64,000 bases of DNA from positions 19,408,501 through 19,472,500 of the forward strand of contig NC_135241.1 of assembly GCF_947623445.1 (NCBI RefSeq), read 5' to 3'. This document shows positions 35,218 to 45,400 of the stretch, piece by piece. The notes below the pieces were generated by a model. The model was not told where the DNA came from, searched no databases, and worked only from the letters and a program-made list of their open reading frames with translations. This DNA comes from Clavelina lepadiformis (lineage: Eukaryota; Chordata; Ascidiacea; Aplousobranchia; Clavelinidae). A program made the translations under genes and the position numbers. Position 1 is the first letter of the stretch; each line of letters begins with the position of its first letter.

Positions 35218-36160
35218 CTACAGGTAGGGGGGATATAAGCTATAGTTGTAACAGGCGTAAGTTGTAACAAAGCCAATTAATTCCCGCAGAAAGGCAATAC
35301 TTGGAAATTTTTGAGCGCTATCTACCACTATTCTGGTGACCTTTCACTCCAGCAAGTTACGTTTCAATACTTTGTCCTCGACGAAAGTTACAGAGAAACA
35401 AGATTTTTGATATCAAAAGTAAAATTACCACTTTTTGGACTTTGTCTTCTAGTATCATCCATAGTCAAGTTTGATATGTTTTGCTTGGAGTTTGAAATCA
35501 GCATTTACAGAAGAACAAAACAACTTGCTACCTAAACGGTATGATTGTTTTCTTGCTAGGAAGTTTTTGAAAAATTTGATCACATATGGCTTGGGGTAAG
35601 TTACAGCAAACACCTGACGCATAGTAGCCTAATAGGGTTGTCTGACTGGAATTGTACATTACTTTATCATGTTTCAGTTGTTGAATGGACACTACTGTTC
35701 ATTACAAAAAGAAGGCCATTACAAAACATTACATTACAAAAAGAAGGCCAACCGTGCCGAAACACCATCACAGTCATCACCGCCAACTGCACAGAGGAAT
35801 AGATTAAAGTCTTAAGTCAATGTGCTATGTTTTTTCACTTTGACAGTCTTTTCGTGTATCTTCAATGCTGTATTATCTTATTTCTTTTTTTATTGTTGAT
35901 AACTTTTTCCTTTTTGTGTTGGTGCTTATAACTCTGTTAACCATTTTAACTTCATTAAAATGCGATTAAAATGCGACATTTTTCAAAAACCTGTCACTCA
36001 TCAACCATACATCATTTTGCAATTTTTTGCTTTGCCAGCTACACAGCAATGACCAAAGTTTAATTTGAGCACCAAACTAATTTTTTAAAACGTCACTATT
36101 TTTTGCAAAGTCTTATGTATTGAAAAATGTTACAACTAGTCCCGGTCTGCCCTATTTATA
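35218..36160. mobile_element. Possible DNA transposon remnant with inverted GGG...GTTGTAACA ends
   Basis: The left end (about 35218-35275) carries CTACAGGTAGGGGGGATATA and AGTTGTAACA. The right end, on the minus strand (about 36128-36160), carries TAGGGCAGACCGGGACTAG and TTGTAACA. The ends are flanked by TA, as expected of Tc1/mariner or pogo-type insertions. The centre shows no clear transposase. A short frame with NRAETPSQSSPPTAQRN near 35740-35810 may be the tail of one. Confidence 0.4.
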
Positions 36161-36641
36161 ATTGTAAATGCAGTGAATATAGGTGAAAAATTAAACTGTG
36201 TTTTAAAGGGAACCTACTTAGTCATGATTGCAGGGTATATCATAAGAGTTATAAGTAACGTCGCTTAAAACGATGTCTTCGCACGTATTGCAGTCTGTCT
36301 TGAGCGGAAAGCAATAGCTTATGTAGAGCTGGCGGATTAGCTAGAAAATAAAAAATCAGAAATGAAATCCGTTACTGATAAAGCTACGTCACAAATTAAA
36401 ATGGTGAGAAAGTTCTGTTTAGATTGATGTTTTAGTCGTTCCTTTGTGATTTAAGGTGCTAGTTTCAAAAATTTTATCAGAATTTGGGCAAATACTGTTA
36501 CGAATTTGTTTCAAATGTTTGTGGGTGCATCCGCATCTGTGGTAGGGACTTTCCCATCATTGAAAGCAAATCTATAGTAGGTCAAAGCAAAGTAACCTTT
36601 TCAAAAATAAAATATCGTGTAACCAAATGTAATTTTGAATG

Positions 36642-36817
36642 CTTACGTTTTTTTTAGAAATTGGCCTGATGTTTTTACAACATCACAATATAAACATGCT
36701 GACGTGGTAGATCTTCTTAAAGAACAACATCATATTGAAAACGAAAAGATTTCGATCGCGCCAGTGTTCATCACTATCATGCATCAGCCAGCCAATTCAC
36801 ATTGCACAAGGCAGTAG
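36642..36817 (+). CDS. Possible orphan exon
   Basis: A strong acceptor (pyrimidine run ending TTTTTTTTAG at 36649-36657) is followed by an open segment, RNWPDVFTTSQYKHADVVDLL and onwards, that looks protein-like. It runs to a stop at 36815-36817. I do not recognise the family. An upstream candidate exon around 36364-36402 does not match in phase. It may be an exon of an unresolved gene or the remnant of a retrocopy. Confidence 0.25.
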
Positions 36818-37196
36818 GCCTAGACAGTCTGACAGTAAAGTTGAGGGCAGTTACACTTCCAACCCCAACGTCCCAGTCCAGGTTAATTTTAGGGTCTAAT
36901 AATTACCGGTACATGGAAGTACACAAAACACAATTGTGTCAAGATGCACCATCATGCAAGGATGCAGTTGACCCCTGTTCCAATTGTAAGGCCACTCTTT
37001 TACGGTTGTGCGTATAGGGTAGGCTACCAGTACTACTCTATTAGGCCAGTAGGCGTCAATTTAAAGTCAAGATTTAGCATGAAAACATCTGTAATACCGG
37101 TATATATGGTAGTCAGTAATAATGTAACTTTAACTCTTTGGTAACTAAAAAGTTGCTACTAACAGCAACCTTATTAGCAAATTTTATGTTTAGTAT

Positions 37197-37700
37197 CATA
37201 ATCTTTATCTTCGGACTAAAGAAAGTCTATGTTCGACTTAAACTAGCTGATTGACCGGACTGCAGAGTATAACAGTTTTCACTAAGATCTCGGGTGTTCA
37301 GAAGCAAAACTTGGTGCAGGTGTGCAAGGAAGCAGCTATTGTGCACTGCGACTCGCCGGGGACGTTAGCCCAAGGCTGCCGGCGTTTGTGCAGGCAAGGT
37401 ACCCTCTATACGATTGAAATCGGGATTTTTTTTAGACATATCGGTTTTAAACACTAATTTTGCAGCATAAATTGGAGCAAAAGTTAGTTTCTTTTTTTTT
37501 GTAAAAAAATCTTAGGTGTGCATACTCTGCAGTCTGGCTGATTGGCATGATAATTCCTCATCACCTGAGCCTTGTTTACCGAGCTTGTTTCTTGTGCAAG
37601 TTTCATTTGGTTGGATAGACACATTTGTTTAAATTGTTATAGTCTTAATTTGGAACTATTCATCAAGACTGCTGAACAGAAGCAAGCATTGTTGACGTTT
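37197..37700 (+). mobile_element. SINE copy 3, interrupted by a MITE
   Basis: The tail part (37197-37245) reads CATAATCTTTATCTTCGGAC and GTTCGACTTAAACT, matching copy 1. The sequence resumes at about 37545 with CATCACCTGAGCC, GTTTACCGAGCTTG and GTGCAAG. It ends near 37690 with a diverged match to the ACTGCTGAACAGAAGCA segment. As seen on the plus strand, it is in the reverse orientation of the transcribed strand. Between the two halves lies a 283-bp insertion. Confidence 0.65.
37254..37536. mobile_element. hAT-like MITE inserted in a SINE
   Basis: The inverted ends are CGGACTGCAGAGTAT on the left and ATACTCTGCAGTCTG on the right. Direct copies of GCTGATTG flank it (37246-37253 and 37537-37544), consistent with an 8-bp target duplication plus two extra bases on the left. 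It is non-coding and younger than the SINE it splits. Confidence 0.75.
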
Positions 37701-37923
37701 TCTTTACTTTTGCATTCCCATATCAAGATCAGGTATTGAGAAATTATTATTTACTATTTCTGTTTTATCAACTCCTGTATTTTTTTCATTTTGTCCTTCA
37801 AACTGGAGTCAAAGAGTTGAAAAGTGCAAGAGACTCGTGTTGTTCATATTTAACTGCTCATGGATGCATTACGATGCTAGCACAGCTGGGAATCAAACTC
37901 GGTTCACATATTTTCGATATAAC

Positions 37924-38513
37924 CATAGGTGGGCAGTGTCATGGTACTATAATACTGAATTACCATCAACGTTCCCTCTAATTTTTCACGAGTCTGAGCA
38001 AACACACTAACTCCCTGAGCGGTCCCTTGGACCACTGTGAGCAACATCAGACGTGCCACGTGCGCACTGTGGCCATTATTATGCGTTTATTTTATTTTCA
38101 ATTCAGGTTGGATTTTTTTCTTGTGCGCAGCACAGATTTTCTGTGCGCGGAGACCGTATAGGCAGTGCGCATTTGCGCACGTGCGCAGCTTAGAGGGAAC
38201 ATTGATTACCATACTGCTGTACTTTTTCAGTATCGATGTCGTCGGTACTTTTGAAAAAATTACCGAATCTCTGTACCGAATTACTTTTTTCAAGAAATTT
38301 CAATCGGTACTTGGTACTTTTCAAGTGATTATTTCAAAATTTTATAAAATATGTTTTCAAAAATACATCTACCGAAAAAAACAAACTACCGGACTACTTT
38401 TTAAAAGTAGTACCGATTCGGTACTATCGAATGCCGGAACCGTCGGTACATTTTTTGCCAAGTACCGGTTCCGTTACCGACGGTATTTTCAAAGTACCGA
38501 CTGTCCACTTCTG
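37924..38513. mobile_element. hAT-like element rich in TACCG motifs, hosting a nested MITE
   Basis: The ends are CATAGGTGGGCAGT on the left and the inverted ACTGTCCACTTCTG on the right. The flanks GATATAAC and GATACAAG resemble a diverged 8-bp target duplication. The body has repeated GGTAC/TACCG motifs (for example AATCGGTACTTGGTAC and GTTCCGTTACCGACGG). A separate element occupies 37967-38204. No transposase is visible. Confidence 0.65.
37967..38204. mobile_element. hAT-type MITE nested in the TACCG-rich element
   Basis: The ends are CAACGTTCCCTCTAA and TTAGAGGGAACATTG, with an exact 8-bp target duplication, ATTACCAT, at 37959-37966 and 38205-38212. Subterminal GTGCGCACGTGCGCA-type sequence is present. 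Length is 238 bp, non-coding. Confidence 0.92.
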
Positions 38514-38534
38514 GATACAAGTTGTATCCAGAAG
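38508..38534. repeat. Perfect 27-bp palindrome
   Basis: Arms of 13 bp (CTTCTGGATACAA and TTGTATCCAGAAG) surround a single G. It overlaps the right end of the TACCG-rich element and its target site. It would form a stable hairpin, or it marks two element ends lying head to head. Confidence 0.85.
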
Positions 38535-38953
38535 TGTATCATACAACTACATAAAAATCACTGTTGAACACTTTGCTAACTGTGTAAAATTTCACCGTAG
38601 TCAATACTGGAGTTGTCTTCACTGTTTTAATTGATTTACACAATTTTTTTTTAATTGATTATAGGAACAAGTTAAGTTATTTTTACACAGCTCTGTTTTT
38701 GAAAATATTGTTTTTTGTAACCTAAAATGATGTGATTTTATGTTACAAGTGAAACAAAATGTTGAGGAAAATTGTACCGAGGCAAAAGTTTATTTACTTC
38801 AGTTAACTATTGAACTGGTGTCATTCTTGCGCCAAAGTGGTTTTGAAAGTAATGTTGTAGAAGTTCCACCTGATACTTTCTGTGTTATGCAAACCATGGG
38901 ATAAAGCCCAAATGTGGTCTACCAGTCACCGCAATTGTCCTAATAGTCATGTG

Positions 38954-39127
38954 CAGTGTTTTTTTTAAGGTGTTTTGGGGGACCGAAACGGTCCCCCAAA
39001 TTTCTCCAGCGGTTTCCCAAAATTTGGACTTGCAACTACAGGCTATTTTTTGGTATTTAAATGAAACACTTGCGGTCTCTTAAAAGTACTTAGCGGTCAC
39101 CCAAACCAAACCTTAAAAAAAACCCTG
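38954..39127. mobile_element. hAT-type MITE
   Basis: The ends are CAGTGTTTTTTTTAAGG and CCTTAAAAAAAACCCTG, with the exact 8-bp target duplication GTCATGTG at 38946-38953 and 39128-39135. Inside, GGGGGACCGAAACGGTCCCCC forms a hairpin. Length 174 bp, non-coding. Confidence 0.92.
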
Positions 39128-39135
39128 GTCATGTG

Positions 39136-40653
39136 AACATTTTACTTATAAACAACAACAGCTAATGCTGTCATTAAACAGCATATAATTAATGATATTT
39201 TCTACGGCCATTCTGTCAAACTGTTTTTCAAACAACTTTGGGGTTTTAAACAATATTGGTTAAGAAATGCTGTTAAAACTAATTTTAAATGAGTATTGGA
39301 AACTATGAAGCATATGGTTGCTGTACACCAATTCAGAAAGAGATCTTTGTGCAATATGAAGACAGAAATATTTCTGGCAGCCTAATAAAAGACCTTTATC
39401 AAATGATATACTTTATGCTTCAAAACAAAATCAAGTTTTTGAATTGAACAAAATAAGAGTTTTTTACGTTTTCTGTTCAAGAAGATATGAAACTTATCAT
39501 AATGCAGAATAGTGATGTCATCAAATTTTGATAATAGAGTGTCAGCTTCGGTAATTTTTACTTGTGATTGTAACAATACAACTTACAGTTTCATTTGGCA
39601 TGTTTAATGTTTGTTTTTGAATAAAAGTGAGCCTGCCTCCTTTGTCATTTATTTGACGCTCTTACTACATTTTCTCAATATCATGTTGATTTTGAATAGT
39701 AATACTATTCCAGTTGAGTACAACGTGGTTCTTAGTGAGTGGCATGCTTAAATTAACTCACTTTTGCACACATAAATTATGACAAATTGGAAATTGTGGA
39801 TCGTTGCAACTTGCAATTCAGCTGAAGCTTTTGCTTATCGGTACAGCTAAAGGGTATTTCTGTTTGCTCAACTACAGCATTTACCTGTAATAGAAAACAC
39901 ATTCAGTATATACTTTACCAAACAACCATAAAAAGAAAATTGTATTTTTATGTTGATTTCAATGAATTTCAATTTCAATTTATTTTTGTAATTTCTGCCC
40001 AGGCCCAATTTAACAAGCTGTGTATTTTTTTCTGCCAATCCAACTGCCCACCTCAAACAATGTAGTCTGCCTGTGAAATAGCCACCTTGTGTGAACTATT
40101 GTAGTAATAATATAATAGACTATGTTGTAGTTGCCCTATGGGCTAAGCATTTTGATAGACAATATTTTTGAGCTATTTTTCGTTATCGTTTTAATGAACA
40201 CCTGCATTGAAACAGTAGTATGCAAAACCGGTTTGATAACCTGTATGATACCATAAGGAGTAATTTAATTGACACTTATCTTGTAGTGGTTAAATTTTGT
40301 TACAGACACTTAAGGCAACCACTTGGGCAAGTTAACTTGTCTGGGTTTGAAGTTGGCTAGTAGTGCTGTTGTATTTTCGAGGAATACCAGTATGTGCACT
40401 TATATCAACAATTTTTGTTTGGTTTCTCATGTTGTTGTTATGGCAACATATAGACTAGGGTTTAGGCTGGCTAGTGGACCCAATGAAATGAGAGGGAAAG
40501 ATGCTGTGTAGTATTACTGTGTTTTGCATTTTCTTTAATCATGTATAGAGTGTGATGTAAAACTACTTTTATTTTATTGTTTAGCGTTCAAACCTAACAC
40601 AAAGTGTAATAACTTAAAGGTTAGTTTCAGGTTAATACAGTAATATCAGGACA
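39136..40653. other. Spacer upstream of the PUDP gene
   Basis: No gene is recognised. Short frames have no domain signal. The 5' UTR and promoter of the phosphatase gene are expected in its last few hundred bases, but no clear core promoter motif is visible. Confidence 0.5.
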
Positions 40654-41340
40654 ATGTATCAGCATGTCACCCATATTATATTTGACATGGATGGATTGCT
40701 TTTAAATACGGAGGAATTGTACACAATAGCTTTTCAAAACATGTGCAGACCGCATGGAAAATCTTATACCTGGGATATTAAAATACGTTGCATGGGAAAG
40801 AAGGCACAGGATGGTGCCCGGTATGTAATCGATGCTTTAGATCTTCCTTTAACTGTTGACCAATGGATGGAGCAGCTGCATGATCAATTGGAAAGTCTTT
40901 TTACTCAAGCAAAGCTAATGCCTGGTGCTGAGAAACTGATTTCTCACTTGAAAAGTCACAATGTTCCGATGGGGATTTGTTCAGGTTCAACACGAGAGGG
41001 TTATCTTGCCAAAACAACCCACCACAGAGAAACCTTCTCAATATTTTCTCCTGTTGTCTTGTGTGGAAGCGATGAGGACGTGAAGCAAAGTAAACCTCAT
41101 CCTGACCCTTATAATGTAGCAAGAAGTCGTTTTGATCCTGTTCCATCTGCGGGAAGCATACTTGTGTTTGAAGATTCTCCTAATGGAGTCGAATCTGGCA
41201 TTGCAGCAGACATGCAGGTTGTCATGGTCCCAGACCCAAACATACCACGTGATTTGACAACAAAATCAACATTGGTTCTTAACAGCTTAGAAGAATTTAA
41301 GCCAGAACTGTTTGGCCTGCCACCATATCAACAAAGCTAA
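40654..41340 (+). CDS. PUDP: Pseudouridine-5'-phosphatase (HAD family), intronless
   Basis: A single open frame of 228 residues, the same length as the human enzyme. It removes phosphate from pseudouridine 5'-phosphate during RNA breakdown in the cytosol. HAD motif I is FDMDGLLL (residues about 10-17), with both catalytic aspartates of DxD present. Motif II is CSGS (about 110), the lysine motif is QSKPHPDPY (about 149), and motif IV is VFEDSPNGVESG (about 172-183). The C-terminal ELFGLPPYQ matches the family end almost exactly. The residue after LLL is Asn where the human protein has Asp (LLLNTE rather than LLLDTE). The absence of introns contrasts with every neighbour and suggests either intron loss or a retrocopy that stayed intact. 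Confidence 0.93.
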   Translation: MYQHVTHIIFDMDGLLLNTEELYTIAFQNMCRPHGKSYTWDIKIRCMGKKAQDGARYVIDALDLPLTVDQWMEQLHDQLESLFTQAKLMPGAEKLISHLKSHNVPMGICSGSTREGYLAKTTHHRETFSIFSPVVLCGSDEDVKQSKPHPDPYNVARSRFDPVPSAGSILVFEDSPNGVESGIAADMQVVMVPDPNIPRDLTTKSTLVLNSLEEFKPELFGLPPYQQS

Positions 41341-42401
41341 ATGTTTTTCAAATGCGTTATTTGGATATATCATACATGTATGTATGGCAAGGACAGCAGT
41401 TTGACAACCCAATTTCAATGAACTATATAATAATTTCACTTTTGCCAAGAAGTATCTGCCTACTGAGGCAATTGTTGTTTGACACATTTGTTATGTTTAG
41501 TACATATGGTAATTTTATATTTATTCAATTTTGTTCCATTGATGTGACAGTTTGATACAACTAGTAATTTTGATGTCGATCATTAACAATTTGTTTACAA
41601 GATTAATAGAACGTTTCTGCATAGCTTTTATGCTAAATATAACAACATAATTACATAATATATAATTTGATAATTGAATGTTTAAAACCATTACTATTGT
41701 TGTAGCATTTAGAAAACGCTAAATCCAAATATATATACTTATTAATTCAGTGTGTCGTATATCTTGCGTAGTAGTTTCGCTTTTTGAGACCTAAGTAGTT
41801 CATATATTGTAACAATTAAGCCCTTATATTTTTAGTATTGTCCTACAAATACCAATTGTGAAACTGTTTGTTTTATCTATAGTATAGTAATTTTGTGTCT
41901 CCAAGATATATATAAAAACAAGCTTTAAGAAAATAGATGACTGGTTGGATTTATTGAATGTGCTTAAAACTTCACAATAATGCAAAGAATGAATACATGC
42001 CAGTTAATATATCTTTGTGATTTTTCCTGTTTTTGATAGCTTCTTTATTGGATAGCAAACAATGCTTAACAGACCCTTTAAAACTCGCAGAAATTTTGAA
42101 AGAATTCAGGTTGAAATATCTGCAATACAAAACTCAGTCTAAATATGGCACATGATACTAACTTATTGTCATAGAAAGGTAGTTTTCTAAATGATAAACA
42201 GTGTATGACAGTGTGTTAAATATTCAAATGGTGGTAAATTTATACCTTTGCTTCTGCAATTAGCTACAATTTGCTTTTGAAGTTAAATTCTTGTTAGCTC
42301 TCCCACTTATTCACTCAAGGCAGTAAGTCGAATTTATTTTCACTCATAACTAAAGATCTGTTGGTGTGTGTCAAGTGTTGGAGTTAGCTGAAACACTAAG
42401 G
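41341..42401. other. Spacer between PUDP and the first SARDH gene
   Basis: About 1 kb of AT-rich sequence that must hold the PUDP 3' UTR and the SARDH promoter. No repeat or exon is recognised. Confidence 0.5.
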
Positions 42402-45400
42402 ATGCAGAATGTGCTGTGGATCAGTAAGATGTCAAGGTTATGCCGCTCAAAACCATATTGTTTAAATTCATTCAAACGTGCTTATTCTGTGTTACGTGGA
42501 GGCAATGGTACCATAAATGATGTACCATATGAAAGCTCAATTCATAAAACAAAGAAATCATCAACGCCAAATGCAAAGCTTCCATCTGAAGCAGACGTGG
42601 TAGTGATTGGTGCTGGTAGTGTTGGTTGTAGCACTGCTTATCACTTGTCAAAACTCTATGGCTCAAAAGTGGTTCTTTTGGAGAAGGATAAGATTACTTC
42701 GGGCACTACTTGGCACACAGCTGGTTGGTAGAGTTGTTTTATTTGTAGTTTCATAACTTCAATTTTGATATTGAAATGCCAATGATAGTAATAAACAATT
42801 TAGGGATACTGTGGAGTTATCGTCCAAGTGAAACAGAAACCCTGATGCATTTGCAGACCAGGGAACTTATCAGTGAAATTCTTCCCAAAGAAACCGGTGA
42901 AGATGCAGGATGGTTGAAAACTGGCACTTTATCCACTGCCAAAACTTCTGATGGCCTTTCGGATATGATGCAAAGTGCCACTGTAAGTTTTTGCATCCAT
43001 AATATCTTCCACTTTAATACAGTACTTATTAAATTTTTTCTTTGTATCTTTCCTTCTATCCTCACTAACCGTCTGTATAGTTCAATGGTATATGCTGCTA
43101 ATAAGCATTATTTTTATTTGATCAGCTTGCAAAGACGTGTGGTGTTGAGATATACCAACTGAAGCAACATGAGATTCTTGACATTCATCCTCTTCTCAAT
43201 GTAGATGATGTTTATGGAGCAGTTTATTCCCCTGGAGATGGCACCATGGATCCAGCTACTTATTGTATGGCATATTTGAAAGTTGCTCAAAAACATGGAG
43301 CCAAGGTTTGAATAATTATGTGTACAGGCATTTATCATTTTCTCATAATTTTAACTTGCACATAAAACAGCTGAGTATGTGACCATCTTAGCTGCTATTA
43401 ATCTAGTTTTGGTTAATAGTGTTAGATTTTGGTAAGGTTTAGAGTTGTTTTATGTTTGTAGTAAGGTGTTGAATTTTGTTAAAAAGGTTTTTGAAAATTG
43501 CAATGTGATTGACATCACTACTGCTGAAAATGATCTTGGAATGAGAAAGGTCACATCTGTGGTTACAGACCAGGGTACAATCAAAACTAACATTGTCGTT
43601 AATTGTACTGGTGCCTGGGCTCCTTATATCGGCCAGGTATTGATGCAAAGAAAGTGAAATGTTCCTTTGTATCGTGAGCTTGATTTCATAAGTTATTTTG
43701 TTTGTTTAGATGGTTGGTGTGAGAATACCCCAATTAACATTTAAGCATGCCTACGTTGTCACCGAAGGCATTCCAGGTATTCGAAACACACCTATGGTGA
43801 GGGACCAGGCGACAGTTTATATTAAACCACAAGGTGATGCTCTTCTTTTTGGAGGTTATGAAACTAGCCCTCATCTTGTGGAAAACGTTAGTATATTCTT
43901 CTGTCTTGTATATAATATACCTGTGTTATGTATGATAACACAAAATATGATAATATTAATTTAATTGATAATAATAATTAACTTTATGTGCTTCTAAATA
44001 GTTTTTTGATGTTGCTTTTACGAATTTTTTCATATTTTTGCTTGCACATCAAGGTTTTGAGATAATCACGATTTTCTAATTTCAAGTTAGCAATGATAAA
44101 ATGCATCGTGTTTCAATTGTAACGCAATAGACTTAAGCGATTTCTAATCACTTAAAAATATTAAACATATTTTACTGGTTATATTTCACAAAAAAGACAG
44201 CCACTATGAAATATTGCTCCACATTACATGATTAAATATACTGAAACTTTGTGCTGTTATGTTTGCAAAACTATTTTTTAAGCACTTTGGCTTGTCTTTT
44301 GACTTGTTTTACTCGTATTTTTGTTTACATCCAGCAACCATTTCTGTACGTTTTTGTCTACTTTTTGCTTCCATTCTATAACGTTGTTGCATCTTCCACC
44401 TGAACTATCAAATCTTTATCAGCAAGACTAACTTCCTTATCTCTTTCTATTGTGTTACCTCTTATCTAGCAGAGGTGCAGACTCCAACAAGCAGACAAGC
44501 TATTTGCACTAACCAAATTATTTTTAATGGTGTCTTTTTAAGAACAACTCACTATTTGACATGCTATGGCTCCTAGAAAACGTTTTAAGGCACCTTAAAC
44601 TTAAACTTAAAGTGAAAAGTTAAAGTTGATTGAAAGCAATACACATTGTCGCATAAAAGGTGTATATATGGTCATAATTTCATGAATTTGGAAACAATAG
44701 TTATACATCTCATCATATGAATGTGATGCTTTACATTCAGTGTAGAAAAAATAAACCACATTAAATAGCTTGGTTGTGAATGAGCTCATTTTGTTTTCCA
44801 GTTGCCCAAAGATTTCTCTTTTGGCTTGTATGATCTAGATTGGGAAGTTTTTGATGAACACATAACAGGTGCAATCAATCGAATACCAGCAATTGCAAAT
44901 GTTGGAATTAGATCAACTGTTTGTGGCCCAGGTAAAGGTTACATTATTGTATTGTGTTTACCGCTTCGCCCTTAACTGCTTTTTTTAGCACAAAAACTGA
45001 TGTAATGCTCAGAAATGGGGTTTCATGACGTTACACTTGACGCAAACCTTGGAAAATAATAAATTAGTTTAATTTCTAACTTATCTATCTCCCTTGCAAA
45101 TGCTAAAACCTTGCTAACAGTTCCTTAAACCACACTAATGTTTTAGCATTTGTCATCTTGGTAGAGATCGTTAATCATTAACATACTTCTGCAGAATCTT
45201 TTACAATTGATTCCAAACCCAACATGGGAGAATCTGTTGAGGTTCGAGGTTTCTTTGTTGGGAGCGCATTCAACAGTGCTGGGATGATGACTGGTGGTGG
45301 AGCTGGCAGACAACTAGCTCACTGGGTCTATCATGGAAGACCTGAGTTTGATTTGATAAATTGTGATATCAGGTGTGGCTTGGACACTGAGATGTGTTTA

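Noticed and set aside
38037-38567. 176-codon plus-strand frame considered as a protein gene
   Set aside because: It runs across a hAT MITE and the TACCG-rich element. The codons come from repeats.
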